Below, one piece after another: positions 38,318 through 47,642 of a stretch of DNA of 64,000 nt. Source of the DNA: Pseudomonas mandelii (GTDB taxonomy: Bacteria > Pseudomonadota > Gammaproteobacteria > Pseudomonadales > Pseudomonadaceae); contig NZ_LT629796.1 in assembly GCF_900106065.1 (NCBI RefSeq), forward strand, positions 1,462,001-1,526,000, read 5' to 3'. The position numbers and the translations under genes are program-made. Position 1 is the first letter of the stretch. Each line of letters opens with the position of its first letter. The notes beneath the pieces were generated by a model. It did no database searches and was not told the DNA's origin. It saw only the letters and a list, made by a program, of their open reading frames with translations.

Positions 38318-39529
38318 ATGGCACCCTGGCTAACGGTTGTGGGAATCGGTGAAGACGGCTTCAAGGGCCTGGGCAAGAATGCCCGGCGCGCCCTGTTGGG
38401 CGCCTCGCGAATCTTCGGCGGCCAGCGGCAACTGAATTTGTTGCCAGCGTGCATTCGTGGCGAGCGGCAGTTGTGGCCCAGTCCGTTTTCCCTTGACCCC
38501 GTTCTGGCGCTGCGTGGCGAACCGGTCTGCGTGCTGGCCAGCGGTGATCCGATGTTCTTCGGCGTCGGCGCCAGCCTGGCCCGGCAAGTGCCTGACGCTG
38601 AAATGCTGATCCAGCCCGCGCCCTCCTCCTGTTCACTCGCGGCGGCGCGAATGGGCTGGCCCTTGCAGGAGGTGGTGACGCTTTCGTTGGTAGCCCGGCC
38701 CCTCGCCGCACTGAACGCGCAGTTGTTCAGCGGCGTGCGTTTGCTGGTGCTGAGCAACGATGGCCAAAGCCCGGCCGCCGTTGCGGCATTGTTGCGTGAA
38801 CGCGGTTTCGGTCCGAGCCGTCTCAGCGTGCTGGAACATTTGGGCGGCGCAAACGAACGGCGCATCGATGGGGTGGCCAATGACTGGAACGATCCAGCGG
38901 TCGCCGATCTGAACCTGATCGCCATCGAATGCATCGCCGCGCCGGACACCCCGCGGCTCTCACGACTGGCCGGCCTACCAGACTCGGCCTTCCAGCACGA
39001 CGGTCAACTGACCAAACGCGACGTCCGCGCGATCACCCTTGCGCGCCTGGCCCCGGTACCCGGCGAACTGCTGTGGGATGTCGGCGCCGGCAGCGGCTCG
39101 ATCGGCATCGAATGGATGCGCGCCCACCCCAGTTGCCGCACGCTGGCCATCGAATCCGATGAAGGTCGGCAGCTGTTGATCGAACACAATCGCGATGCCC
39201 TCGGCGTGCCCGGTCTGCAATTGATTCGCGGCAGTGCGCCGCAGGCCCTGGCCGGGCTCGAACTCCCGGATGCGATTTTTATCGGTGGCGGGGTCACCCG
39301 TGAAGGTGTGCTCGACACCTGCTGGGCGCAACTCAAACCCGGTGGCCGATTGATCGCCAACGCCGTCACGTTGCAAAGCGAAGTCACCCTGATGACCTGG
39401 CGCGAACGCCACGGCGGCGAGCTGACCCGCATTCACGTTGCCCAGGCCCAGCCGCTGGGGGAGTTCGACACCTGGCGTCAGGCGCTGCCGATTACCTTGC
39501 TGGACGTGACGAAGCCCCTCGATGCGTGA
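38318..39529 (+). CDS. cobL: Precorrin-6Y C5,15-methyltransferase (decarboxylating)
   Basis: Methylates C5 and C15 and decarboxylates the C12 acetate. The protein has 403 residues and two domains, CbiE-like (about 1-200) and CbiT-like (about 210-403). [16 protein letters not shown] and [15 protein letters not shown] belong to the first. [19 protein letters not shown] and [14 protein letters not shown] belong to the second, SAM-binding domain. I chose the ATG at 38318 because AAGGA lies 5-6 nt upstream. It overlaps cbiD by 8 nt. Confidence 0.94.
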   Translation: MAPWLTVVGIGEDGFKGLGKNARRALLGASRIFGGQRQLNLLPACIRGERQLWPSPFSLDPVLALRGEPVCVLASGDPMFFGVGASLARQVPDAEMLIQPAPSSCSLAAARMGWPLQEVVTLSLVARPLAALNAQLFSGVRLLVLSNDGQSPAAVAALLRERGFGPSRLSVLEHLGGANERRIDGVANDWNDPAVADLNLIAIECIAAPDTPRLSRLAGLPDSAFQHDGQLTKRDVRAITLARLAPVPGELLWDVGAGSGSIGIEWMRAHPSCRTLAIESDEGRQLLIEHNRDALGVPGLQLIRGSAPQALAGLELPDAIFIGGGVTREGVLDTCWAQLKPGGRLIANAVTLQSEVTLMTWRERHGGELTRIHVAQAQPLGEFDTWRQALPITLLDVTKPLDA

Positions 39530-40619
39530 CGAAACCGCCGAACAACCCGCCCCGCTGCGCAGCGGCCTGACCACGGGCAGTTGCGCCACCGCGACCAGTC
39601 TGGCAGCGGCCCGTTTGTTATTGGGAGGGATGAGCGCTGACGCCGTGGAGATCGTGCTGCCCAAGGGCAAGCAGGTGCGGATGCGCCTGGAATTCTGCCG
39701 CCTGATCGACGACGGCGCCGAAGCCGGGACGATCAAGGATGCCGGGGATGACCCCGACGTGACCCATGGCGCGTTGCTGTATTCCCAGGTGCGACTGCGC
39801 GACGAGCCGGGTATCCGTTTCAGCGCCGGGCGTGGCGTCGGCACGGTCACCCGGCCGGGGCTGGTGCTGGGCGTCGGCGAGCCGGCAATCAACCCGGTGC
39901 CGCGCAAAATGATCACCGAGCACCTGACGTTGTTGGCCGAAGAACTCGGCTATGGCGGCGGTTTCGAGGTCACGGTCAGCGTCGAGGACGGCGAGGCGCT
40001 GGCCTTGAAAACCATGAACCCACGACTGGGCATTCTGGGCGGGTTGTCGATCCTCGGCACCAGCGGCATCGTCCGGCCGTTTTCCTGTGCGGCTTACATC
40101 GCCTCGATCCACCAGGGCATCGATGTGGCCAAAACCAACGGTTACCTGCACATCGCCGCCTGTACCGGCAACGCCAGCGAGGACACCATGCGCCGCGTCT
40201 ACGACCTGCCGGAAATCGCCCTGATCGAAATGGGCGACTTCGTCGGCGCCGTGCTCAAACACTTGCGCAAAGTGCCGGTGGATAAACTCAGCCTGTGCGG
40301 CGGCTTCGGCAAGATCAGCAAACTGGCGGCCGGGCACATGGATTTGCACAGCCGGCATTCCAGCATCGACCTGCCGCAACTGGCCGAATGGGCCGCCACA
40401 ATGGGCGCCGACAAGGCGCTGCAGCAAGGCATTCGCGACGCCAATACCAGCCAGCAAGCCTTGGCGATGGCCAGCGCGGCGGGCATCGCCCTTGGAGATG
40501 CGGTGTGTCAGCACGCGTTGGACTTCGCCCGCAGCGTGGTGCCGGCGCAGGTTCAGGTTGAAGTCTTTGCCATCGATCGCCAGGGCGGAATTGTCGGCCA
40601 TGCAGGTGCTTTTCAATGA
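39522..40619 (+). CDS. cbiD: Cobalt-precorrin-5B C1-methyltransferase CbiD
   Basis: Methylates C1 of the corrin ring. The protein has 365 residues. It begins with [22 protein letters not shown], typical of CbiD, and contains [28 protein letters not shown] and [20 protein letters not shown]. CbiD was first described in the oxygen-independent route. Here it stands in place of CobF in an otherwise oxygen-dependent set. It overlaps cobL by 8 nt and cobK by 4 nt. Confidence 0.95.
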   Translation: MRDETAEQPAPLRSGLTTGSCATATSLAAARLLLGGMSADAVEIVLPKGKQVRMRLEFCRLIDDGAEAGTIKDAGDDPDVTHGALLYSQVRLRDEPGIRFSAGRGVGTVTRPGLVLGVGEPAINPVPRKMITEHLTLLAEELGYGGGFEVTVSVEDGEALALKTMNPRLGILGGLSILGTSGIVRPFSCAAYIASIHQGIDVAKTNGYLHIAACTGNASEDTMRRVYDLPEIALIEMGDFVGAVLKHLRKVPVDKLSLCGGFGKISKLAAGHMDLHSRHSSIDLPQLAEWAATMGADKALQQGIRDANTSQQALAMASAAGIALGDAVCQHALDFARSVVPAQVQVEVFAIDRQGGIVGHAGAFQ

Positions 40620-41350
40620 AGCGTATTTTGCTGCTGGGCGGCGTGACCGAAGCCTTGGCCATCGCCCGCACGCTGGGGCCGGAACACATCTATAGCCTGG
40701 CCGGTGTCGGTCGCGTGCCGACGGACCTGACCTGCCAGGTGCGCGTTGGCGGCTACGGCGGTGCCGAAGGCCTGGCGCAGTTCATTCGCGATGAAGGGAT
40801 CGATCTGCTGCTGGACGCGACCCACCCCTACGCTGCACAAATCAGCCACAACGCCAAGGCCGCCGCGCAGCTGAGCGGCATTGCATGCTGGGCGTTACGC
40901 CGCCCTGCCTGGCAGCCACAGGCCGGGGACGACTGGCGCGACGTCAGCGATTGGGCCGAACTGATCGAAGCCCTGAAACCCTTCCGCCGACCGCTGTTCA
41001 CCCTCGGCCGCGAACCGTTGCAGCACCTGCACGAAATTCCGCTGGAGCAATTCTGGACCTTGCGCGCCCTGGACGCTTACCCGGGCAACGAACGCTGCGA
41101 AGTCATCGGCGCGCGCGGGCCGTTTCTGATCGAGGATGAACGGGAGCTGTTTGAACGTCGGCAGATTGATGTGCTGATCAGCAAGAACAGCGGCAGCACC
41201 GCGACCGAACCGAAACTGGAAGTGGCGCGGGAGCGTGGGGTGCCGGTGATTGTGTTGCAGCGGCCGGTGTTGCCGGGGGTGGATCGGGAGTTTGGATCGG
41301 TGAGTGAGTTGTTTGCTGCACTGGCGGAATGCAATCTGCCGGACGCCTAA
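40616..41350 (+). CDS. cobK: Precorrin-6A reductase
   Basis: NADPH-dependent reduction of precorrin-6A. The protein has 244 residues. It starts [20 protein letters not shown], a nucleotide-binding motif. [16 protein letters not shown] is the conserved active-site region. [20 protein letters not shown] and [18 protein letters not shown] are typical of the C-terminus. It is the last gene of the cobL-cbiD-cobK operon and is followed by a strong hairpin. Confidence 0.94.
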   Translation: MKRILLLGGVTEALAIARTLGPEHIYSLAGVGRVPTDLTCQVRVGGYGGAEGLAQFIRDEGIDLLLDATHPYAAQISHNAKAAAQLSGIACWALRRPAWQPQAGDDWRDVSDWAELIEALKPFRRPLFTLGREPLQHLHEIPLEQFWTLRALDAYPGNERCEVIGARGPFLIEDERELFERRQIDVLISKNSGSTATEPKLEVARERGVPVIVLQRPVLPGVDREFGSVSELFAALAECNLPDA

Positions 41351-41357
41351 GTAATTG

Positions 41358-41383
41358 TGGCGAGGGAGCTTGCTCCCTCGCCA
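41358..41383 (+). repeat. REP-type hairpin after cobK
   Basis: A perfect 12-bp inverted repeat TGGCGAGGGAGC/GCTCCCTCGCCA with a TT loop. It is the GGGAGCTTGCTCCC class of Pseudomonas repeat and may stop or protect the cob transcript. Confidence 0.85.
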
Positions 41384-41546
41384 TAGGGTTGTATGCCGAA
41401 CGCAATTCATCCGGCATTTCGAATCAGAGCCACTACTCTCTTTTGAAAGTGCACTGCGACACCACACCGCACGCCGCTTTTTTACTTATCGGCCCTGATC
41501 AGGCTAAATAGCCGCGACTGATCGCCCACCCAACGGATTTTGTCCC

Positions 41547-41945
41547 ATGTCCCGACAACGGCTAGCAATTGCCTGGATCGCCTGCTTCGCAGTGCTGTTC
41601 AACATGCTCGCCATGCCGATGACCGGAGCCATGGCGCAGTCGGCGAAATCACCCGCCGAGCAATTGTTGTGGGGCAGTTTCTGTACGTCCAGCGGCACGA
41701 AGATGGTGGCGATTTCCCTGGGCGACCTTGATCAAAAAGCCCCGCAGAACGACGACCATTCCAACATGCAGCATTGCTGGTGCTGTTCCGGCTCCGCGCC
41801 GTTGGTGGCGTTGCCGGGGCATGCGCCACAACTGTATTTCGCTCGTTTCGAAGCCAATCGAAGCGTGCCTGCCACCGCTCTCGACACCCCCACCCCGCGC
41901 CAGCAATGGCCGAGCCTCAACCCCCGCGCGTCCCCTCTGGTGTGA
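41547..41945 (+). CDS. DUF2946 family protein, copper-cluster member
   Basis: A 132-residue exported or membrane-anchored protein. An N-terminal hydrophobic segment (LAIAWIACFAVLFNMLAMPM, residues 6-25) is followed by a short domain with HSNMQHCWCC, a likely metal-binding cluster of His, Met and Cys. This matches DUF2946. Members lie next to copper genes, but I know of no proven role. It opens a run of five same-strand genes that all look copper-related, with a PCuAC chaperone 48 nt downstream. Confidence 0.8.
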   Translation: MSRQRLAIAWIACFAVLFNMLAMPMTGAMAQSAKSPAEQLLWGSFCTSSGTKMVAISLGDLDQKAPQNDDHSNMQHCWCCSGSAPLVALPGHAPQLYFARFEANRSVPATALDTPTPRQQWPSLNPRASPLV

Positions 41946-41993
41946 TTCCTTCTCGCAATTGAACTGCGTCTTGAATCGCTCTGGAGAACTGCC

Positions 41994-42473
41994 ATGTTGA
42001 ACAAACTCATCGTTCTGGCTGCGTTGCTGCTGCCTGCCTGCTTTGCCAATGCCCACGAATACAAGGTCGGCGAACTGCAGATCGCTCATCCGTGGTCCCA
42101 GGAGTTGCCGCCCAACGCGCCAACCGTAGCGGCCTATTTTGTTATTCAGAACACCGGAAAAGCCGCCGACCGCCTGCTCAGCGTCGACTCGCCGATTGCC
42201 GGTGAAGCGCAATTGCATGAGCACATCATGCAAAACGACCTGATGAAAATGCAGCAAGTGCCGAGCGTCGAGATTCCTGCCGGTGGCAACGTCACGTTTG
42301 CGCCAATGGCCTATCACGTGATGCTGGTGAATCTGAAAGACCGCAACCTGCTGAGCGACGGCAAGCGTTTCCCGCTGACCCTGCACTTCGAAAAATCCGG
42401 TGACGTGACGGTCGAAGTCGCGGTGCAGAAGAAGCCACCAGAAGTCATGCAGATGCACACCCACGCCCAGTAA
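41994..42473 (+). CDS. Periplasmic copper chaperone PCu(A)C
   Basis: Binds Cu(I) in the periplasm and delivers it, in known cases, to cytochrome oxidase. The protein has 159 residues. A signal peptide (about 1-20, ending CFANA) is followed by a cupredoxin-like domain. The ligand pattern of the family is visible: LHEHIM (His, Met), MKM and AYHVML (His, Met). The C-terminus ends VMQMHTHAQ, an additional His/Met tail. GGAG lies about 9 nt before the ATG. Neighbours on both sides are DUF2946 proteins. Confidence 0.9.
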   Translation: MLNKLIVLAALLLPACFANAHEYKVGELQIAHPWSQELPPNAPTVAAYFVIQNTGKAADRLLSVDSPIAGEAQLHEHIMQNDLMKMQQVPSVEIPAGGNVTFAPMAYHVMLVNLKDRNLLSDGKRFPLTLHFEKSGDVTVEVAVQKKPPEVMQMHTHAQ

Positions 42474-42494
42474 ATCACTGAGCTGAACATACCC

Positions 42495-42944
42495 ATGCGC
42501 CCGCTTAGCGCCAGGTCATCCGCACACCGTCGTCAGTCGTCAAGCCTGACGCACGGCAGCTGGATCAGCCTGTTCGCCATGCTGATGATCTTTATCGGCC
42601 CGCTGATTTCTCAGTCGATGCCGATGGATCAACGCGCCTCGTCGATGTCGATGAGCATGTCGATGGACATGAGCATGGACATGTCGGCCATGGAGCACGC
42701 CAACCACGGCGCGCAACCCGCCGCCGAGCACTGCCCGCCCAAAACCTCGCACCACGCGCTCTGGGAAAAATGCGGCTATTGCAGCCTGCTGTTCAATTGC
42801 CCGGCGCTGACCGGCGGCCAGACCTTCGTCGCGTTCGACACACCAACAGCCACCACCTTCACCACTCCCTCCCCTCGCCTGGGCCATGCCCAGTACACCG
42901 TCTTCCCCGGCGCCCGAACCCGCGCCCCACCCATCGTCGCGTAA
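42495..42944 (+). CDS. DUF2946 family protein with Met/Asp-rich repeat
   Basis: A 149-residue second DUF2946 protein. A hydrophobic segment (WISLFAMLMIFIGPLIS, about residues 22-38) is followed by a striking Met/Ser/Asp repeat, MSMSMSMDMSMDMSAMEH, and then HCPPKTSHHALWEKCGYCSL with more Cys and His. This composition suits copper binding. The repeat is encoded by repeated ATGTCGATG-like units, so its length may vary between strains. It lies 22 nt after the PCuAC gene and precedes the TonB receptor. Confidence 0.8.
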   Translation: MRPLSARSSAHRRQSSSLTHGSWISLFAMLMIFIGPLISQSMPMDQRASSMSMSMSMDMSMDMSAMEHANHGAQPAAEHCPPKTSHHALWEKCGYCSLLFNCPALTGGQTFVAFDTPTATTFTTPSPRLGHAQYTVFPGARTRAPPIVA

Positions 42945-43028
42945 ACACGCACCTCTGATTTCACACGGTTTTGCAGACAGCCACAGGCTGTCCGCCGTGT
43001 CGTTTACGACTGCTCGATGGAAATTGTC

Positions 43029-45146
43029 ATGTCCAGGTTTGCTGCTGACACACGCTTGAGCCCTGCCCAAGCTTCTTTTGCCCCGAACGAATCGAGTATT
43101 CGTTTCAGGCACGCCACCGCCGTCCTTTGCAGCGCATTGCTGACATCCACGGTGCTGGCCAACGAACACGCGGGCCACGGTGAAGAACTGAGCCCGACGG
43201 TGATCACCGCCATTGCCCCGAGTTCGCCGCTGACCATCGTCACCAACCCCAAGGACCCGCGCCAACCCGTTCCGGCCAGCGACGGTGGCGACTACCTGAA
43301 AACCATCCCCGGCTTCGCCCTGGTACGCAACGGCGGCACCAACGGTGATCCGGTGCTGCGCGGCATGTTCGGTTCGCGACTGAACATCCTCACCAACGGC
43401 GGCCAATTGCTCGGCGCCTGCCCCGGCCGGATGGACGCGCCCACCTCCTACATCTCGCCGGAAACCTACGACAAACTCACCGTCATCAAAGGTCCGCAAA
43501 CCGTACTGTGGGGACCGGGCGCATCGGCGGGCACGATCTTGTTCGAGCGTGAACCGGAAAGCTTCGGCGAACTCGGTACCCGCGTGAACGCCAGCGTGTT
43601 GGCCGGCTCCAACGGCCGTTTTGACAAAGTGGTGGACGCCGCTGCCGGCGGGCCGCTGGGCTACGTGCGCGTGATCGGCAACACCGCGCACGCCGACGAC
43701 TACAAGGACGGCAACAACGACACCGTGCCGTCGCGCTACGACAAGTGGAACGGCGATGTGGCGCTCGGCTGGACGCCGGACGCCGACACGCTGCTGGAGC
43801 TGACCGCCGGCAAAGGCGATGGCGAGGCCCGTTACGCCGGGCGCGGCATGGACGGCTCGCAGTTCAAGCGTGAAAGCCTGGGCCTGCGGTTCGAAAAATC
43901 GAACATCGGCGAGGTGCTGGACAAGGTCGAAGCGCAGATCTACTACAACTACGCCGACCACGTGATGGACAACTACACGCTGCGCACGCCATCGGGCACC
44001 GGGATGATGGCCGGCCCAATGGCTTCCAACGTCGACCGCCGCACCCTCGGCGCGAGGATCAAGGCGACTTGGCGCTGGGCCGATGTGCAGTTGATCAGCG
44101 GCATCGATGCGCAGACCAACGAGCATCGCCAACGCGGCAGCATGGGCGTCGATACCTACAAGGACCTGCCGTATACCAAGGACGCCGACTTCCATAACTA
44201 TGGCGTGTTCAGCGAACTGACCTGGTACGCCGCCGACCGTGACCGGTTGATTACTGGTGCACGCCTGGACCGTGCATCGGCCAAGGATTACCGGCAGACC
44301 ACCGGTTCCGGGATGATGACTCGCCCCAACCCGACCGCCGACGAAACCCGCGCCGACACATTGCCAAGCGGCTTCCTGCGCTACGAGCATGACCTCGCCG
44401 ACAGCCCGACCACGCTCTACGCCGGCCTCGGTCACACCCAGCGTTTCCCCGATTACTGGGAACTGTTTTCGCCCAAGTCCGGCCCCGCCGGATCGGTGAA
44501 TGCCTTCGATTCGATCAAGCCTGAAAAAACCACCCAGCTCGATTTCGGCCTGCAATACAAGACCGAGGACCTCGAAGCCTGGGCCTCGGGTTATGTCGGC
44601 CAGGTGCGCGATTACATCTTGTTCAACTACACCCCGACCATGATGGGCACCACCTCCCAGGCGCAGAACATCGACGCGCGAATCATGGGCGGCGAACTCG
44701 GCGCGGCCTACCAGCTGACCAGCAACTGGAAGGCCGACGCGACCCTGGCCTACGCCTGGGGCAAGAACAGCAGCGATGGCAACGCATTGCCGCAAATGCC
44801 GCCGCTGGACGCGCGTTTCGGCCTGACCTACAGCGAAGACAACTGGAGTGCCGGTGCCCTGTGGCGAGTGGTCGCGGCGCAAAACCGCATCGACCAGAAC
44901 AAGGGCAACGTGGTCGGCAAGGACTTCGACAAGACCTCCGGCTTTGGCGTGTTCTCGCTCAATGGCGCCTACCGTATCAACAAAAACTGGAAGGTCAGCA
45001 GTGGCGTCGACAACCTGTTCGGCAAGGCTTACGCCGAGCATTTGAACCTGGCCGGCAACGCCGGTTTTGGCTATCCGGCTAATGACCCGCAGGCCATCAA
45101 AGAACCGGGGCGAACGCTCTGGACCAAGGTGGACATGAGCTTCTAA
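43029..45146 (+). CDS. oprC: TonB-dependent copper receptor, OprC type
   Basis: Outer-membrane 22-strand barrel for copper uptake, 705 residues. A signal peptide (ending about VLA) is followed by the plug domain with GDPVLRGMFGSRLNILTNGG and the barrel, ending in the aromatic WTKVDMSF. Known OprC copper ligands are Cys-x3-Met and His-x-Met. Both patterns are here, in GACPGRMDAP and ADHVMDNY. I chose the ATG at 43029 (MSRFAADTR), with GGAA about 7 nt upstream; 43017 is in frame too. The context of PCuAC and DUF2946 genes supports copper rather than a siderophore. Confidence 0.92.
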   Translation: MSRFAADTRLSPAQASFAPNESSIRFRHATAVLCSALLTSTVLANEHAGHGEELSPTVITAIAPSSPLTIVTNPKDPRQPVPASDGGDYLKTIPGFALVRNGGTNGDPVLRGMFGSRLNILTNGGQLLGACPGRMDAPTSYISPETYDKLTVIKGPQTVLWGPGASAGTILFEREPESFGELGTRVNASVLAGSNGRFDKVVDAAAGGPLGYVRVIGNTAHADDYKDGNNDTVPSRYDKWNGDVALGWTPDADTLLELTAGKGDGEARYAGRGMDGSQFKRESLGLRFEKSNIGEVLDKVEAQIYYNYADHVMDNYTLRTPSGTGMMAGPMASNVDRRTLGARIKATWRWADVQLISGIDAQTNEHRQRGSMGVDTYKDLPYTKDADFHNYGVFSELTWYAADRDRLITGARLDRASAKDYRQTTGSGMMTRPNPTADETRADTLPSGFLRYEHDLADSPTTLYAGLGHTQRFPDYWELFSPKSGPAGSVNAFDSIKPEKTTQLDFGLQYKTEDLEAWASGYVGQVRDYILFNYTPTMMGTTSQAQNIDARIMGGELGAAYQLTSNWKADATLAYAWGKNSSDGNALPQMPPLDARFGLTYSEDNWSAGALWRVVAAQNRIDQNKGNVVGKDFDKTSGFGVFSLNGAYRINKNWKVSSGVDNLFGKAYAEHLNLAGNAGFGYPANDPQAIKEPGRTLWTKVDMSF

Positions 45147-45150
45147 GAGT

Positions 45151-45217
45151 ATCGCGGGCAAGCCCGCTCCCACATGGACAGTGGAGAACCTGTGGGAGCG
45201 AGCCTGCTCGCGATCGG
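45151..45217. repeat. REP pair between the copper receptor and PepSY genes
   Basis: The units CGCGGGCAAGCCCGCTCCCAC and GTGGGAGCGAGCCTGCTCGCGA are inverted and about 20 bp apart. Confidence 0.85.
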
Positions 45218-45276
45218 TTGCGCAGCAACCGCAAAACAAACAACTAAAAGAACCATGCCAAAGCGGAGCACACGTG

Positions 45277-46656
45277 ATGAAACAGCCCAAAGTAAATTTC
45301 TACAACCTGGCCTGGCGCTGGCATTTCTATGCCGGTCTGTTCGTCGCGCCATTCATGGTGATGCTGGCCTTGACCGGCGTCATCTACCTGTTCAAGCCGC
45401 AACTCGATCCGATGATGTACGGCAGCCTGATGAACGTACCGGCCGGGCATCACAGCGTCCCGGCCGATGACCTGCTCAAACGGGTGAAACAAGCGTACCC
45501 ACACGCCACGATCAAACAGTACCTGCCGCCGGTCAACGCCGAGCGCAGCGCTCAGTTTGTCGTGATCAATGGCGGTAGCGAACTCAACGTATTCGTCGAT
45601 CCCTATCAGGGCGACATCCTCGGCGAGCAAGACGCCAAGAAGAATCTGCAAGCGGTGGCGCGAGCGATTCATGGTGAATTGATGATCGGCACCGTCGGTG
45701 ATCGATTGGTCGAACTGGCTGCTGGCTGGGGCGTGGTGTTGGTGGTTTCCGGCGTGTTCCTGTGGTGGCCGCGTGGCCAGGCGGCCGGTATTTTGTGGCC
45801 GCGCCTGACCAGTCGCGGTCGGGTGCTGTGGCGTGATTTGCATGCTGTGACCGGGTTCTGGGGCGCATCGTTGCTGCTGGTGATGCTGCTCAGCGGCATG
45901 ACCTGGACCGGGTTCTGGGGCCAGAAATATGCGCAGGTGTGGAACGTGTTTCCGGCGGCAATGTGGGACAACGTGCCCAAATCCGATGTCGAGGCCCGCA
46001 GCCTCAACACTGCCACTCGCCAGACCGTGCCATGGGCGATGGAAAACACGCCGATGCCGATGTCCGGCGACCACGCCGAACACATGGCCCACGATGGCGC
46101 CAAAGCCGGCCCCGCCGCACCGACCATCAGCCTGCAAGACGTGCAGAACATCGCCGTGCAACGCAAGGTCGAGCCTGGTTACAGCATCACCTTCCCGACC
46201 ACCGACACCGGCGTGTTCACCATCGCCGTGTTCGCGGACGACCCGCGCAATGACGCCACTTTGCATGTCGACCAGTACACCGGCGATGTCCTCGCCGACG
46301 TGCGCTACGAGCAATACGGGACCGTCGCCCGCGCAACGGAAATCGGCGTGATGTTGCATGAAGGCAAGATGTTTGGCGTGTTCAACCAGATCGTCGTGCT
46401 GCTGATCTGCCTGATGATTTTGCTCAGCGCGGTGAGCGGCGTGGTGATCTGGTGGAAACGTCGTCCACAAGGCAAGTTCGGTGTTCCACCGCTGCGCCAC
46501 GACCTGCCGAGATGGAAAACTGCGATGGTCATCATGTTCGCTCTGGCCGTGGCGTTTCCGTTGGTGGGGGCTTCGCTGGTGATGGTGTGGGTGCTGGATC
46601 GCGTGCTGTTTTCGCGATTCACCCGGCAAACTGAATCGGCCTCACCTTCTTCATGA
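45277..46656 (+). CDS. PepSY-associated membrane protein
   Basis: A 459-residue inner-membrane protein of the PepSY-TM (PiuB-like) family, often found with TonB receptors and thought to act as a reductase or transporter for the imported metal. It has four hydrophobic segments: about 20-40 (FVAPFMVMLALTGVIYLF), about 150-170 (VVLVVSGVFLWWP), about 190-215 and about 370-430. Conserved HGELMIG, WRDLHAVTGFW and LHEGKMFG are present. A His/Met-rich loop (MPMSGDHAEHMAH) suits copper. I chose the ATG at 45277, with GGAG 9 nt upstream. The frame upstream runs through a REP. Confidence 0.85.
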   Translation: MKQPKVNFYNLAWRWHFYAGLFVAPFMVMLALTGVIYLFKPQLDPMMYGSLMNVPAGHHSVPADDLLKRVKQAYPHATIKQYLPPVNAERSAQFVVINGGSELNVFVDPYQGDILGEQDAKKNLQAVARAIHGELMIGTVGDRLVELAAGWGVVLVVSGVFLWWPRGQAAGILWPRLTSRGRVLWRDLHAVTGFWGASLLLVMLLSGMTWTGFWGQKYAQVWNVFPAAMWDNVPKSDVEARSLNTATRQTVPWAMENTPMPMSGDHAEHMAHDGAKAGPAAPTISLQDVQNIAVQRKVEPGYSITFPTTDTGVFTIAVFADDPRNDATLHVDQYTGDVLADVRYEQYGTVARATEIGVMLHEGKMFGVFNQIVVLLICLMILLSAVSGVVIWWKRRPQGKFGVPPLRHDLPRWKTAMVIMFALAVAFPLVGASLVMVWVLDRVLFSRFTRQTESASPSS

Positions 46657-46727
46657 AGCAGGCGAGATGCGCGATTTAGACGAATCTGTAGACTTGCCGC
46701 GCTTAGCTCGGCATCATCTCTAGTGTT

Positions 46728-46748
46728 ACTGTATAACTCAAATACAGT
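46728..46748. promoter_or_regulatory. Inverted repeat ACTGTAT-N7-ATACAGT
   Basis: Perfect 7-bp arms 106 nt upstream of the ABC transporter operon. It resembles a LexA box, but the spacing is 3 nt too long (CTGT-N11-ACAG instead of N8). It could bind another dimeric regulator. Confidence 0.35.
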
Positions 46749-46790
46749 GTTTTGATCAGCAGGCCCGCGCCCCCAGGATTTGCGCGATCC

Positions 46791-46814
46791 CTGTGGGAGC
46801 GCGCTTGCCCGTAA
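46791..46814 (+). repeat. Solitary degenerate REP unit
   Basis: CTGTGGGAGCGCGCTTGCCCGTAA, a single unit without an inverted partner, upstream of the ABC transporter. Confidence 0.65.
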
Positions 46815-46853
46815 TGGCGTCATCAGCATCACCCACTCTCTCAGAGCAACTGC

Positions 46854-47642
46854 ATGACCTCGCTTAACCTCTCAAACCTCGCTTGGACACCCCTGGGCCA
46901 CGGCCACTGCCATCACCAGTTCCAGCTGCGTGAGGCGTCCCTGCAGGTGGCCGCCGGTGAGTTCGTCGGGTTGATCGGCCCCAACGGCAGCGGCAAGACC
47001 AGCCTGCTGCGCTGCGCTTATCGCTTCAGCAAGCCCGAGAGCGGCGAGGTCCGGCTCGACCACCATAACGTCTGGAAGCAATCCTCGCGCTGGTGCGCCC
47101 AACGCATCGCCGTGGTGTTGCAGGAGTTCCCCGATGCCTTCGGTCTGACCGTCGACGAAGTGGTCGCCATGGGCCGCACACCGCACAAAGGCCTGTTTGG
47201 TGGCGACACGATTGAAGACCGGAATCTGGCAACTCAAGCATTGGAGTCCGTCGGCCTCAGAGGCTTCGAAGACCACGCCTTCGCCACCCTCTCCGGCGGT
47301 GAAAAACAACGTGTGATCCTCGCCCGCGCCCTGGCTCAGCAACCGCAATTGCTGATCCTCGACGAGCCGACCAACCACCTCGACCCACGCTATCAACTGG
47401 AACTGTTGCAACTGGTCAAACGCCTGAAAATCGGCACCCTGGCCAGCATCCACGACCTCAATCTGGCGGCCGCTTTCTGCGATCGTTTGTACGTGATCCA
47501 TCACGGTCGCATCGTCGCCAGCGGCACGCCGAAAGAAGTCCTGAGCGCCCCGCTGCTGCGCGACGTGTTCGGCGTCGAAGCGCTGATCGATGAACACCCC
47601 TTGCACGGCTACCCACGAATTACCTGGATAACCCAACCATGA
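46854..47642 (+). CDS. ABC transporter ATPase, FecE/BtuD type
   Basis: A 262-residue ATPase for a metal-chelate importer. Walker A is GPNGSGKTS, the signature is LSGGEKQRV, Walker B is LLILDEP followed by TNHLD, and the switch histidine lies in SIHDLNLA. The sequence belongs to the iron-siderophore/cobalamin branch. It is the first gene of a three-gene operon with overlapping junctions (4 nt with each next gene). The substrate is not certain. The nearby corrin and copper genes suggest a corrinoid or metal chelate. Close relatives are sometimes named F420-0 transporters by family rules, which is unlikely here. Confidence 0.88.
   Translation: MTSLNLSNLAWTPLGHGHCHHQFQLREASLQVAAGEFVGLIGPNGSGKTSLLRCAYRFSKPESGEVRLDHHNVWKQSSRWCAQRIAVVLQEFPDAFGLTVDEVVAMGRTPHKGLFGGDTIEDRNLATQALESVGLRGFEDHAFATLSGGEKQRVILARALAQQPQLLILDEPTNHLDPRYQLELLQLVKRLKIGTLASIHDLNLAAAFCDRLYVIHHGRIVASGTPKEVLSAPLLRDVFGVEALIDEHPLHGYPRITWITQP

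Noticed and set aside
42540..45290. 916-residue open frame on the - strand across the copper receptor
   Set aside because: It lies antisense to the receptor and second DUF2946 gene, both with clear family motifs. Its protein is low-complexity His/Val/Gly/Arg-rich, as expected of a shadow in high-GC DNA.
46728..46748. LexA (SOS) box
   Set aside because: The half-sites CTGT and ACAG are 11 nt apart, whereas LexA needs 8.
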